Positions 10,009-18,322 of a stretch of 64,000 nt of DNA are shown piece after piece (position 1 is the stretch's first letter; each line of letters opens with the position of its first letter). Source of the DNA: an uncultured Emticicia sp. (GTDB lineage: Bacteria > Bacteroidota > Bacteroidia > Cytophagales > Spirosomataceae); the NCBI RefSeq assembly GCF_937903345.1, contig NZ_CALCZQ010000030.1, forward strand, positions 248,001 through 312,000, given 5' to 3'. The translations under genes and the position numbers were made by a program. The notes under the pieces are model-generated. The model made no database searches and was not told the DNA's origin. It worked only from the letters and a program-made list of their open reading frames with translations.

Positions 10009-10452
10009 TTATGCCTCTGCAACTACGCTTACTGCTACTTTGTGTTTTACTTCTTTGTGAAGGTCAAGGATTGCAGAGAAATCACCAACGAATTTCACAT
10101 CATCCATCGTAATTTTCTTACGGTCGATGTCAAATCCTTTTTCTTTCAAATAATCAGAAACCTGCGTGTTAGTTACACGTCCGAAAATTTTGCCGCTTTC
10201 GCCAGTCTTCATCGAAATAGTGATAACCATTTCACCAATTTCTTCTGCCATTGTCAAGGCGGCAGTTTTGATTTTTTCTGCTTTATGAGCAGCTTGTTTA
10301 AGATTTTCAGCTAAAATCTTACGGTTCGACTCAGTAGCTAACTGGGCGTAACCTTGCGGGATTAGATAATTACGACCATATCCTGGCTTTACAGAAATCA
10401 AATCGTTTTTATATCCAAGACCAGCAATATCAGTTTTTAATATTATGTCCAT
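10009..10452 (-). CDS. rplI: 50S ribosomal protein L9
   Basis: 147 residues from the ATG at 10450-10452. The N-terminus MDIILKTDIAGLGYKNDLIS and the segment VKPGYGRNYLIPQGYA are the L9 N-terminal RNA-binding domain; the long connecting helix (KAEKIKTAALTMAEEIG) and the C-terminal domain (TGESGKIFGRVTNTQVSDYL) follow. An in-frame ATG 14 codons upstream exists but would add a non-conserved extension, so I reject it. L9 binds 23S rRNA near the L1 stalk. It is the last gene of the rpsF-rpsR-rplI operon, a conserved arrangement in Bacteroidota, and is followed by an intrinsic terminator. Confidence 0.97.
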   Translation of the reverse strand: MDIILKTDIAGLGYKNDLISVKPGYGRNYLIPQGYAQLATESNRKILAENLKQAAHKAEKIKTAALTMAEEIGEMVITISMKTGESGKIFGRVTNTQVSDYLKEKGFDIDRKKITMDDVKFVGDFSAILDLHKEVKHKVAVSVVAEA

Positions 10453-10483
10453 TTCTATTTTAATGATAAATGATGAATTAAAG

Positions 10484-10528
10484 GTTTTGAGCAAAAAACT
10501 CAGAACTCTACACTCAAAACTCAGAACT
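10484..10528. repeat. Short mixed direct/inverted word repeat between rpsR and rplI
   Basis: The word AACTCAGAACT occurs twice (about 10497-10507 and 10518-10528), and GTTTTGAG (10484-10491) is inverted as CTCAAAAC (10513-10520), so the rpsR-rplI spacer can fold into a hairpin in either strand. It belongs to the type of word-repeat palindromes seen elsewhere in this window. Confidence 0.6.
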
Positions 10529-10796
10529 ATTTAAGTCCGTCAGCTACGAATGGCATCAAAGCCAAGTGTCTTGCACGTTTGATGGCAACTGATACTTTAC
10601 GTTGAAATTTAAGGCTATTACCTGAAAGACGACGAGGAAGGATTTTTCCTTGCTCATTCACGAATTTTAATAAAAAGTTAGCATCTTTGTAATCAACATA
10701 TTTAATGCCTGCTTTTTTGAAGCGACAATATTTTTTGCGAGCCTGGTCTTTTCTGTCCACAGGGTCGTTTACGAGTGACATTGCGTTGTTTCTCAT
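10527..10796 (-). CDS. rpsR: 30S ribosomal protein S18
   Basis: 89 residues. The conserved S18 core is clear: KKYCRFKKAGIKYVDYKD, then GKILPRRLSGNSLKFQRK and VAIKRARHLALMPF. S18 sits on the 30S platform beside S6. The start at 10796 leaves only one base between it and the rpsF stop codon, which suggests translational coupling; a second Met five codons in (MSLVNDP) is possible as the true start. Second gene of the rpsF-rpsR-rplI operon. Confidence 0.96.
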   Translation of the reverse strand: MRNNAMSLVNDPVDRKDQARKKYCRFKKAGIKYVDYKDANFLLKFVNEQGKILPRRLSGNSLKFQRKVSVAIKRARHLALMPFVADGLK

Positions 10797-10797
10797 C

Positions 10798-11181
10798 TTA
10801 GTTTTCAGTTTCTGCTTCTTTCGGAGCTGTTTCTACATTTTTTCTGCCAATTTGGCCTTTACTACGGCGGTCGCTATAATCGATAGCATATTTGTCTAAT
10901 TTCGTAGTCAAATAACGCATTACTCGCTCATCACGCTTGTAGTCAGTTTCCAAAGTTGCAACCGTCGTAGGAGCAGCTTTAAACTGAATTAATTGATAAT
11001 ATCCCGTATTCTTGTTCTGAATAGCGTAGGCCAATTTACGAAGTCCCCAATGTTCTTCGTGAACGATTTCTGCACCTAAATCAGTTAATGTTTTTTTGAA
11101 TTTGTCGACAGCTTCCTTTATCTGAATTTCAGATAAAACGGGAGTTAGAATGAAAACCGTCTCATACTGGTTTTGAAACAT
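10798..11181 (-). CDS. rpsF: 30S ribosomal protein S6
   Basis: 127 residues. Typical S6 features: N-terminal strand YETVFILTPVLSEIQIKE, then WGLRKLAYAIQNKNTGYYQL and DERVMRYLTTKLD. The C-terminus is an acidic, low-complexity tail (ETAPKEAETEN), usual for S6. S6 binds S18 and 16S rRNA in the platform of the 30S subunit. First gene of its operon, with a good Bacteroidota -7 box about 50 bp upstream at 11230-11237. Confidence 0.96.
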   Translation of the reverse strand: MFQNQYETVFILTPVLSEIQIKEAVDKFKKTLTDLGAEIVHEEHWGLRKLAYAIQNKNTGYYQLIQFKAAPTTVATLETDYKRDERVMRYLTTKLDKYAIDYSDRRSKGQIGRKNVETAPKEAETEN

Positions 11182-11229
11182 ACTAAAACAGTGTTTAATT
11201 ATAAAATTATTTTCTCAAAAACGAGGGTG

Positions 11230-11237
11230 CAAATGTA
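11230..11237 (-). promoter_or_regulatory. Probable promoter -7 box for rpsF-rpsR-rplI
   Basis: On the minus strand this reads TACATTTG, an exact match to the Bacteroidota -7 consensus TAnnTTTG, followed by CACCC. It lies about 50 bp before the rpsF start. No convincing -33 TTG element is seen at the usual spacing. Confidence 0.6.
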
Positions 11238-11426
11238 AGAAATTTATTCTAATAAGTAAAGAAATGGAAACAAAAAAAGTTGATATTTACAAAAGCAATT
11301 GCTTTAAAGTGTTATTTATGACGCAACAATATTATTATAATGTTAAAATATCTATCAACAATTTGTTTTATTGATACCAAATTTAGAACTTTAAGTTTTA
11401 AACAAAACCTATTAATTAACCATCCT

Positions 11427-11894
11427 ATGAAAACATTGCTGACAGCCGTTTTACTTATTACACTTTCTTCTTTTGGCATCATTGCCGACAAAACTTTTGT
11501 TTGGAAACAATACAAACTTCAAATAACTGTACCCGATGATTTCAGAATTTCAAAAAATACAGATAATGATTTTGAAATGAAAGGTGATGGTATGGAATTG
11601 ATTATGCACATTTTTGAAGAAGATATTGCAGCAGATGACATGGACGAAGCTGTGATTGAAGGTGCAAACGCCATGAAGCTACAAGAAATCGATGCAGAAC
11701 ATCAAATTGAAGGTGATGGCCTTGACGGTTATTACGTAGAAGGATATAAAGATGGACACCGAGTGATGTTTGCTGGAATGATTGACCCTAAAAGTCACAC
11801 GAATTTTTTCTTGGTTATTATTTTTGATGATAAAGATAAACAAGCCGAAGCTGATGCTTTGGAAATTTTGGAGAATGTCGTAAGTTTGAACTAA
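11427..11894 (+). CDS. Small secreted protein of unknown function
   Basis: 155 residues from the ATG at 11427, which opens a signal peptide (MKTLLTAVLLITLSSFGIIA). The open frame continues 29 codons upstream, but that stretch is not signal-like. The mature part is acidic (many Asp and Glu, such as EEDIAADDMDEAVIEG) and ends with a DKDKQAEADALEILENV helix; the pattern of a short beta domain with a C-terminal helix resembles small PsbP/histidine-kinase-free stress proteins, but I do not recognise the family. It is divergent from rpsF and convergent with the HsdR_N-type gene. Confidence 0.75.
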   Translation: MKTLLTAVLLITLSSFGIIADKTFVWKQYKLQITVPDDFRISKNTDNDFEMKGDGMELIMHIFEEDIAADDMDEAVIEGANAMKLQEIDAEHQIEGDGLDGYYVEGYKDGHRVMFAGMIDPKSHTNFFLVIIFDDKDKQAEADALEILENVVSLN

Positions 11895-11915
11895 ATCCAG
11901 AGTTTTTAGATGCTA

Positions 11916-11948
11916 AATGGGCTGTAAGTAAACTACTTACAGCCCATT
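11916..11948. terminator. Bidirectional hairpin between convergent genes, overlapping the stop of the minus-strand gene
   Basis: A perfect 15-bp stem (AATGGGCTGTAAGTA at 11916-11930 and its complement at 11934-11948) with a 3-base loop. It lies 21 bp past the plus-strand stop at 11894 and covers the last codons of the minus-strand gene ending at 11937. A short T-rich run follows on the plus strand. Confidence 0.7.
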
Positions 11949-12386
11949 CATTTTTGGTAAGTCATCCAATTGTTCATATTTGCCGGTTTCGAAGTCAACC
12001 TTAAAGCAAAAGGTATTTATTCCGTTGCTTACTACTAAGAAAGGGCATCTCATCGTAAGGTTATAGCGAGAAGCCTGAGCGATAACTGCTTGATTGATAG
12101 GCACATCGGCTGATTTGCATTCTATTAATAAATAAGGTTTTCCCTCATTATCAAATACCACAATGTCGCTGCGTTTTTGTAATTTATTGTAAGACAAGCC
12201 ACCTTCGAGTCGAAGCAGGCTTTTTGAGTAGCCGTAGTGATGCAATAATAAATTAATGAAATGTTGCCTTACCCATTCTTCGGGCGTAAGTACCAAGTAT
12301 TTCTTACGAATTGCATCAAAAATATAAGTTTTTCCGTCGGTTTCTTTAATTTTGCACTGATAAGATGGTAGGTTGAGCTGGTGCAT
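11937..12386 (-). CDS. Type I restriction enzyme R N-terminal-like (HSDR_N_2) nuclease-fold protein
   Basis: 149 residues from the ATG at 12384-12386; the frame can be extended three codons to a TTG but the ATG is the better start. It carries the PD-(D/E)xK-type motif of the HsdR N-terminal domain: RSDIVVFDNEGKPYLLIECK holds the Asp and the ExK. Stand-alone proteins of this size are very common in Bacteroidota and are not next to hsdM/hsdS genes, as here, so a role in a classical type I system is unlikely; the function is unknown, and nuclease activity is inference. Its last codons lie within a strong hairpin. Confidence 0.8.
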   Translation of the reverse strand: MHQLNLPSYQCKIKETDGKTYIFDAIRKKYLVLTPEEWVRQHFINLLLHHYGYSKSLLRLEGGLSYNKLQKRSDIVVFDNEGKPYLLIECKSADVPINQAVIAQASRYNLTMRCPFLVVSNGINTFCFKVDFETGKYEQLDDLPKMNGL

Positions 12387-12500
12387 ATTAAACAAAAGTT
12401 TTGTTAAAGGGGAACTTATTTAAAAATTTTTAGCTTGGGTACTCTAATACCCTGTAATGAGCGTTACAGCATTTCATTACAAATTTACGTCATTAAAATT

Positions 12501-13274
12501 ATGCAGACAAAAGAAGAAATCGTAAAAAACTGGTTACCACGCTATACGGGCACACCCCTAGAAGAATTTAGACCTTACATACTACTAACCAACTTTGGCA
12601 ACTACGTAGAAATGTTTGCCCAAAAATTTGGTGTAGAAATAAAAGGCCGTGACCGTGCCATGCAAACCGCATCGGCTGGAAATATTACGATCATTAATTT
12701 TGGAATGGGTAGTGCAGTAGCCGCAACCATAATGGATTTGCTAACAGCAGTGATGCCTAAAGCAGTTCTTTTTTTAGGAAAAGTTGGCGGTTTGAAGAAA
12801 TCAACCAAATTGGGTGATTTAATACTTCCGATTGCCGCCATCCGAGGTGAAGGAACAAGCAACGATTATGCTCGTCCCGAAATTCCAGCATTACCCTCTT
12901 TTCGCTTGCAAAGAGCAGTTAGCTCAATGATTAAAAAACATGAGTTAGATTATCAAACTGGAACGGTTTATACAACTAATCGCAGAGTATGGGAACATGA
13001 CGAGACTTTCAAAGATTATTTGCGTGAACTTCGTGCAATGGCCATTGACATGGAAACCGCTACAATATTTATTGTTGGTTTTGTAAATGCCATTCCTCAT
13101 GGTGCATTATTGTTAGTATCAGATAATCCGATGATTCCTGATGGAGTGAAAACCGAAGAAAGTGACAAGAAAGTAACAGGAAATTTTGTAGAAAAACACC
13201 TACAAATCGGAATTGATTCGTTGAATGAATTGGCAAATTCTGGTGAATCGGTGAAGCACTTGAGATTTGAATAA
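12501..13274 (+). CDS. amn: AMP nucleosidase (short Bacteroidota form)
   Basis: 257 residues from the ATG at 12501; an upstream TTG in frame is rejected. It belongs to the purine nucleoside phosphorylase/uridine phosphorylase fold: GNITIINFGMGSAVAATIMD is the phosphate/ribose-binding segment, VLFLGKVGGLKKSTKLGDL the second conserved strand-loop, and AIDMETATIFIVGF the ExxMEx-type base/ribose-binding motif, with LLVSDNP near the end. AMP nucleosidase hydrolyses AMP to adenine and ribose 5-phosphate in the cytoplasm. The Bacteroidota enzyme lacks the N-terminal regulatory domain of the E. coli protein, matching this length. Divergent from the HsdR_N-type gene. Confidence 0.88.
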   Translation: MQTKEEIVKNWLPRYTGTPLEEFRPYILLTNFGNYVEMFAQKFGVEIKGRDRAMQTASAGNITIINFGMGSAVAATIMDLLTAVMPKAVLFLGKVGGLKKSTKLGDLILPIAAIRGEGTSNDYARPEIPALPSFRLQRAVSSMIKKHELDYQTGTVYTTNRRVWEHDETFKDYLRELRAMAIDMETATIFIVGFVNAIPHGALLLVSDNPMIPDGVKTEESDKKVTGNFVEKHLQIGIDSLNELANSGESVKHLRFE

Positions 13275-13381
13275 ATCTAATGAGCGGGCGGGCATACCTT
13301 TTATAGGTGTTTCGAAACGCCGCCAGCTTTGAATAAGTGAATATTTTTAATAATTTAGCAAAAAAACATCAGCCAATTTTT

Positions 13382-15805
13382 ATGAAAAAAATTGTATTTG
13401 GGGGTATTAGTTTCCTTTTGTTTTATCTAAGTTTTTCATTATCATTTACTTATGCACAGAGAAAATTTACACTTTCTGGTGTAATCAGACAAAGTAGTAA
13501 TGAAAAACCACTTCCAAGAGCTGCAATCTATGTTGATGAAACAGGCTACGGTACACTTTCTGATACACTTGGCCGCTACCAAGTTTTAGTTCCGAAAGGT
13601 ACGTTTAATATTACAGTAAGTTATCAAGGTTTTTTTACGAAGCATCAGCGAATAGATGTAAATAATAACTTGATGGTTGATTTAATCATGGACGAAAAGG
13701 CCAACGATTTAGACGAAGTTATTGTTTCGGCAAATAGTGCTTCACAGAATGTAAAGCGGCTCGAAACTGGGGTTACTAATCTGAGCATCAGGAATATGAA
13801 GAAACTCCCTACACTACTTGGCGAGCTGGATATTATCAAAAGTTTGTTTTCGTTGCCAGGGGTAGCAAGCGTAGGTGAGGGGGCTTCTGGATTCAATGTG
13901 CGTGGAGGAAATATCGACCAAAATCTTATTTTGATGGATAATGCCCCGGTATTTAATGCTTCTCATTTGATGGGTTTCTTTTCGGTTTTTAATCCCGATG
14001 CTATGCGTGATATTAATTTTTATCGAGGTGGTATTCCTGCACAATATGGTGGGCGTACGGCTTCGGTTTTGAATATCAATCTGAAAGATGCCAATGCTCA
14101 GGAATTTTCAGGACAAGGTGGAATTGGGCTTGTAAGTAGTCGTTTGCTGCTTGAAGCTCCGATTATTAAAGACAAGATGTCCTTCTTTCTAGCCAGTCGT
14201 TTTTCTTATGTTGGCTATTTATTTAAGCTACTTCCGCAACAAAATATTAAAAATACAAAGGCTGATTTTTATGATATTACTACAAAAGTAGAGTTTCGTC
14301 CCACAAAAAAAGACAAAATCGCTTTGACTGGCTTCACAGGTTTTGATAAATTTAAAGTAGCGGGCGATTCGCTCGCCAATCTCGAAGTCAATGCTTCTTC
14401 ATCGCTTTTCAATTGGCGAACCACCAATGGCACGCTTTCGTGGGTACATTCTTTTGGCTCTAAACTTACCTCCAAAATTGTAGGTGTTTACAGCCGTTAC
14501 GATGCTAATATAATAAATCCTGATTCAGTTTTGGCGTTTCGCTTGGAATCAAAAATAGTTTATAAAAACCTAAAAGCAGATTTTAATTATTTACCGACCG
14601 AAAAACAAAAAATTGATTTTGGCCTAAGCACAATTGACTATCAGATTCAGCCAGGAAAATTGAGTCCAGATAATTTGGTTTCACAGATAAATTCTGTGTC
14701 GCTTCGTAATGAAAGTGCTTTAGAATCAGCTATTTACATCAATGATGAATATGAATTCAATAAGAAATTTTCGATTTTAGTAGGTGTTAGATACTCATTT
14801 TTTATGAATCGCGGAACGGGATATACCTATGATTATATTGACGGCCTTCCTAAAAGTATAGAAACCTTGACTGACTCTACGTTTAATGCCAAAGGTTCAG
14901 TCATGAAGAGCTATGGTGGAATTGAGCCGCGTTTTTCGGCCAAATATTCGTTGAATGATAATGCTTCCATTAAGTTTAGTTTAAATCGAATGATTCAATA
15001 CATTCAGTTAATTTCAAATACTACGGCCGCTTTACCTACTGCCCGTTGGAAATCGGCTGATAACTATGTAAAACCCCAAATTGCAGACCAAATTTCTATT
15101 GGATATTTTCAGAACCTAAATGATAATAAAGTCGAGGCTTCGATTGAGTTTTTTTACAAGAAACTCACCAACGTAGCCGACTATAAAGATGGCTCAAACC
15201 TGGTGCTTGATAAATTTCCTGAAGCATCGATTCTGCAAGGAATTGGCCGTGCTTATGGTGCAGAGCTTTATCTAAAGAAAAACATCGGCTTGCTTACAGG
15301 TTGGATGAGTTATACGTATTCGCAAACACAGTTTTTGGTAAAAAGTAAATTTGAGGAAGAAACCATCAATAATGGTGAATATTTTTCGCCAAATTATAAT
15401 AAACCTCATATTTTTAACCTTATTGCAAGTTTTCAAGCAACTAAGCGAATTTCGTTTTCTACTAACTTTACCTTTAGTACAGGGCGGCCGATTACTTATC
15501 CTGCTGCCAAGTTTTATATTGGTGGTTTGGTTGTGCCGTATTATGCCAACCGGAATCAAGCAAATATTCCGAATTATGTACGCCTTGATTTGGCAATGAA
15601 TATTGATGCTGACCCTTACAAAACTAAGAAATTCAAAGGCAGTTGGAATTTTTCTATTTATAATGCACTCAATACTCGTAATGCCTATTCGGTATTTTTT
15701 CGAACGAAGTCCCGATATGCACAATATTATAACAAAGTTGATATTTATAAATTATCAATATTAGGCTCAATGATTCCATCGATTTCGTATAATTTTAAGT
15801 TTTAA
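13382..15805 (+). CDS. TonB-dependent receptor with carboxypeptidase-like regulatory domain, linked to DUF4249 lipoproteins
   Basis: About 807 residues from the ATG at 13382, which starts a signal peptide ending in FTYAQ. A carboxypeptidase-regulatory-like beta-sandwich (LSGVIRQSSNEKPLPRAAIY through GTFNITVSYQGF) precedes a plug domain (FNVRGGNIDQNLILMDNAPV) and an outer-membrane barrel ending in NFKF. It is not of the SusC type and lacks an STN domain. Two DUF4249 lipoprotein genes follow after 36 bp and 10 bp, an arrangement often seen in Cytophagales. The imported substrate is unknown; by analogy the DUF4249 proteins may act as surface partners of this receptor. Confidence 0.92.
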   Translation: MKKIVFGGISFLLFYLSFSLSFTYAQRKFTLSGVIRQSSNEKPLPRAAIYVDETGYGTLSDTLGRYQVLVPKGTFNITVSYQGFFTKHQRIDVNNNLMVDLIMDEKANDLDEVIVSANSASQNVKRLETGVTNLSIRNMKKLPTLLGELDIIKSLFSLPGVASVGEGASGFNVRGGNIDQNLILMDNAPVFNASHLMGFFSVFNPDAMRDINFYRGGIPAQYGGRTASVLNINLKDANAQEFSGQGGIGLVSSRLLLEAPIIKDKMSFFLASRFSYVGYLFKLLPQQNIKNTKADFYDITTKVEFRPTKKDKIALTGFTGFDKFKVAGDSLANLEVNASSSLFNWRTTNGTLSWVHSFGSKLTSKIVGVYSRYDANIINPDSVLAFRLESKIVYKNLKADFNYLPTEKQKIDFGLSTIDYQIQPGKLSPDNLVSQINSVSLRNESALESAIYINDEYEFNKKFSILVGVRYSFFMNRGTGYTYDYIDGLPKSIETLTDSTFNAKGSVMKSYGGIEPRFSAKYSLNDNASIKFSLNRMIQYIQLISNTTAALPTARWKSADNYVKPQIADQISIGYFQNLNDNKVEASIEFFYKKLTNVADYKDGSNLVLDKFPEASILQGIGRAYGAELYLKKNIGLLTGWMSYTYSQTQFLVKSKFEEETINNGEYFSPNYNKPHIFNLIASFQATKRISFSTNFTFSTGRPITYPAAKFYIGGLVVPYYANRNQANIPNYVRLDLAMNIDADPYKTKKFKGSWNFSIYNALNTRNAYSVFFRTKSRYAQYYNKVDIYKLSILGSMIPSISYNFKF

Positions 15806-15841
15806 TGAATTAATTTTTCGCACACAGAAATATCCAAAAAC

Positions 15842-16906
15842 TTGAAATTTTTCAACCGAATACTGGCCGCTTTACTGCTTTTTAGCCTAATAGCCTGTGT
15901 TGATGTTTTCGACCCCAAATTGTTAGGTGGAAAGCCAAAAATTGTCTTTGAAGGCACCTTGACAAATTTGGTTGGGCCGTATTTTTTTCAGTTAAGTTAT
16001 TCGGCAGGCTATAATAGCCAAGAAAGTGTATTTGATAAATTTGTAAATGCCGCAAAAGTTTGGATAACTGATGAAAAATCGAATCGTACAGATTTAATTG
16101 ATATGAACAAAGGTCAATTCCGTACTCCTGATGGTTTTAAGGGAGAAGTCGGAAAAACTTATCGAGTGAATATCAGATTAAGTGATGGCACAAGCTATGA
16201 AAGCGAACCGGAAACGATGCGAATGACGCCTTCTATCGAGAAGGTTTATAGTGAGTTTAAGCTTACAACAACACCAAGACCCAAATACAGAGGAATTTTT
16301 AATATATATGTTGATGTAAAAGACCCTGTCACTGAAGGTGATTTTTATCGTTGGAAATGGGTTCATTACGAAAGAGCTAATTATTGCTCTCAATATACTT
16401 TAACTGGCGATAGACCTACGATTGCTTATCAGAAATGTTGTACTGATTGTTGGAATACCACAAGTTGTTTAGGATGCGTAGTTTTGGCATCAGATAATTT
16501 GGTGAATGGAAATACACTAAAAAAGCAATTTGTAGGTCAAATTCCTTTCGATAACATTACAGCTTATTATATGCTTATTGAACAAATGAGTTTATCTCGC
16601 AAGGCCTTTAACTTTTGGCGGAACCTTGACCAACAAGCCAATAATTCTGGTGGGATTTTTGATACTGCTCCTGCAGCCATTCGTGGAAACCTGAAAAATG
16701 TTAACAATGATTCGGATATAATTTTTGGATATTTTCAGGTATCGGCCGTTGAGCAAAAAGCAGTATATATTCAGCGAAATAACATCGGAATTGTGCCATT
16801 TGGGTTTAATTTGAGTGTAAGTATATTTTATAATGATTCTAATTGTGAGGTATGTAAAGAAAGCCCATATCGTACTGCCAAACGACCTTTAAATTGGGTA
16901 GATTAA
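15842..16906 (+). CDS. DUF4249 family outer-membrane lipoprotein (first of a tandem pair)
   Basis: 354 residues. The frame starts at a TTG: the nearest upstream in-frame stop is about 11 codons before it and no ATG lies between, so TTG is the only reasonable start, immediately before a lipoprotein signal (FSLIAC, lipid Cys19). The body shows the DUF4249 pattern, with VFEGTL, a conserved AKVWI segment and a Cys-rich block (CCTDCW, CLGCV) plus a C-terminal CEVCKESPYRTAKRP. The six or more conserved cysteines suggest disulfides. It lies 36 bp after the TonB receptor gene and 10 bp before its paralogue, so the three form one operon. Function unknown; a receptor partner is inferred from neighbourhood. 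Confidence 0.9.
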   Translation: MKFFNRILAALLLFSLIACVDVFDPKLLGGKPKIVFEGTLTNLVGPYFFQLSYSAGYNSQESVFDKFVNAAKVWITDEKSNRTDLIDMNKGQFRTPDGFKGEVGKTYRVNIRLSDGTSYESEPETMRMTPSIEKVYSEFKLTTTPRPKYRGIFNIYVDVKDPVTEGDFYRWKWVHYERANYCSQYTLTGDRPTIAYQKCCTDCWNTTSCLGCVVLASDNLVNGNTLKKQFVGQIPFDNITAYYMLIEQMSLSRKAFNFWRNLDQQANNSGGIFDTAPAAIRGNLKNVNNDSDIIFGYFQVSAVEQKAVYIQRNNIGIVPFGFNLSVSIFYNDSNCEVCKESPYRTAKRPLNWVD

Positions 16907-16916
16907 TATAAGACTT

Positions 16917-17978
16917 ATGAGATTTTTTATTCAACTTTTTATTGCTTTTTTTAGTGTTTTGCTCATCGCCTGTGTGGAAGAGTTTGATCCAAAACTCATT
17001 GGAAGTACCCCCTCAATTGTTTTTGAAGGAACTTTGACCGACCAACCCGGGCCACACTATTTTGTGTTGAGTTTTACAGCCGGTTATAACAGCAAAGAAA
17101 GTGTTTTTGATAAATACGTCAATGCCGCAAAAGTTTGGATAATCGATTCCAAAGGTGTGCGAACCGACCTAAACGATTTGAATCGTGGACAATTTAGTAC
17201 GCCCGATGGTTTTCGTGGGCAAGTGGGCAACGCCTACACGCTTCACGTACGCACCAGCGATGGGGTAGAGTTTGCCAGTAACGCTGAGCCTATGCGTGCT
17301 TCGCCTGCTATTGATAAAGTTTATACCGAATTCAAACTTACTACCACGCCTCGCCCACAATACCGAGGGATGTTTAATGTTTTTGTGGATGTAAAAGACC
17401 CAGCCTCCGAAGGCGATTATTATCGTTGGACATGGAAAAGCTATCAAAAAGCAGGTTTTTGCGAAATTTATACCGTGCCACGCACCGACCCACCAGTGCG
17501 TTTTTTACGTAAATGTTGTGAAAATTGCTGGAATATTACAGTTTGCTTGGGTTGTGTAAATGTAGCTTCTGATAAACTTGTCAATGGACGAACACTAGCC
17601 AAACAAATCATTGGTCAGATTCCATATGATGATACAACGCCTTATTATTTATTGATAGAACAAATGAGTTTGAGCAAGGAAGCATACTTTTTTTGGTCGA
17701 ATGTAAAGGCACAAGCGAATAATTCAGGAGGGATTTTTGATACTGCCCCTGCAATGATTAAGGGCAATATCAAAAATCTAACAGATGCTTCCAAACCAAT
17801 GTTGGGCTATTTTCAGGTTTCGGCTGTAACTCAAAAAGCCGTTTTTATTCAGAGAAATAATTTGAGTTTGCCGCCATATAGCCTTGGTCTAATAACCTAT
17901 CCATTTGATACAGAATGTGCTGTTTGTAAAGAAAGCCCTTATCGCACCGCCAAAAGACCACTTAATTGGCAAGATTAA
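16917..17978 (+). CDS. DUF4249 family outer-membrane lipoprotein (second of a tandem pair)
   Basis: 353 residues with an ATG start, lipobox LLIAC (Cys19) and the same architecture as the preceding gene: the two proteins align over their whole length with shared blocks such as SVFDKYVNAAKVWI, KLTTTPRP, GQIPYD, IEQMSLS and CKESPYRTAKRPLNW. The conserved cysteine block (CCENCW, CLGCV) is retained. This is a tandem duplication whose copies have diverged in the less conserved loops, possibly to recognise different ligands. Codon use is somewhat more GC-rich here than in the first copy (for example around 17160-17380). Last gene of the receptor operon. Confidence 0.9.
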   Translation: MRFFIQLFIAFFSVLLIACVEEFDPKLIGSTPSIVFEGTLTDQPGPHYFVLSFTAGYNSKESVFDKYVNAAKVWIIDSKGVRTDLNDLNRGQFSTPDGFRGQVGNAYTLHVRTSDGVEFASNAEPMRASPAIDKVYTEFKLTTTPRPQYRGMFNVFVDVKDPASEGDYYRWTWKSYQKAGFCEIYTVPRTDPPVRFLRKCCENCWNITVCLGCVNVASDKLVNGRTLAKQIIGQIPYDDTTPYYLLIEQMSLSKEAYFFWSNVKAQANNSGGIFDTAPAMIKGNIKNLTDASKPMLGYFQVSAVTQKAVFIQRNNLSLPPYSLGLITYPFDTECAVCKESPYRTAKRPLNWQD

Positions 17979-18260
17979 ACAAACAATTACGTATGTTCTG
18001 ACGAATAATAACATCATCTCGCGATTTTTTATCTTATGATTTTCAATAAATTTGAGTAGACTTTTTATCCCACAAACAAGATGCATAAGCTATAAAAGTA
18101 TCTATAACTGCAAAATAATATGATAATCATAAAACCGAATATTAATTTATTGTTGTTGTAACAAATATTTTTTGGTTACTGATAGTTTTTGCAGTTTTTT
18201 TATTAATATTGTCATCGAATTAACAAAATAATTCATCAGCGAATTTCAATAAAACAAACA
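17979..18260. other. AT-rich intergenic region upstream of citrate synthase
   Basis: No gene is seen. The stretch is strongly AT-rich and must hold the citrate synthase promoter, but I find no exact TAnnTTTG box; TTTTTATTAATATTG near 18195 is the nearest T/A-rich candidate. The GC-rich repeat block at 18261-18305 follows directly. Confidence 0.5.
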
Positions 18261-18305
18261 GGCGTAAATCTGCTGGGCGGCAATCCGCTGAGCGGCAATC
18301 CGCAT
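18261..18305 (+). repeat. Three tandem 15-bp GC-rich units in the gltA leader
   Basis: Three consecutive 15-mers, GGCGTAAATCTGCTG, GGCGGCAATCCGCTG and AGCGGCAATCCGCAT, occupy 18261-18305. The second and third each contain GCGGcaatCCGC, a self-complementary hairpin with a CAAT loop; the first is a decayed version. The block ends 8 bp before the ATG at 18314 and 17 bp before the ATG at 18323, so it is in the 5' leader. Confidence 0.8.
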
Positions 18306-18322
18306 AATCTTTAATGTTTCTT

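Noticed and set aside
11937..12386. Functional type I restriction subunit
   Set aside because: The HsdR N-terminal-like domain stands alone with no helicase part and no hsdM/hsdS neighbour.
15272..15724. 150-residue minus-strand open frame inside the TonB receptor
   Set aside because: It lies antisense to a strongly supported barrel-coding region and has no recognisable domain.
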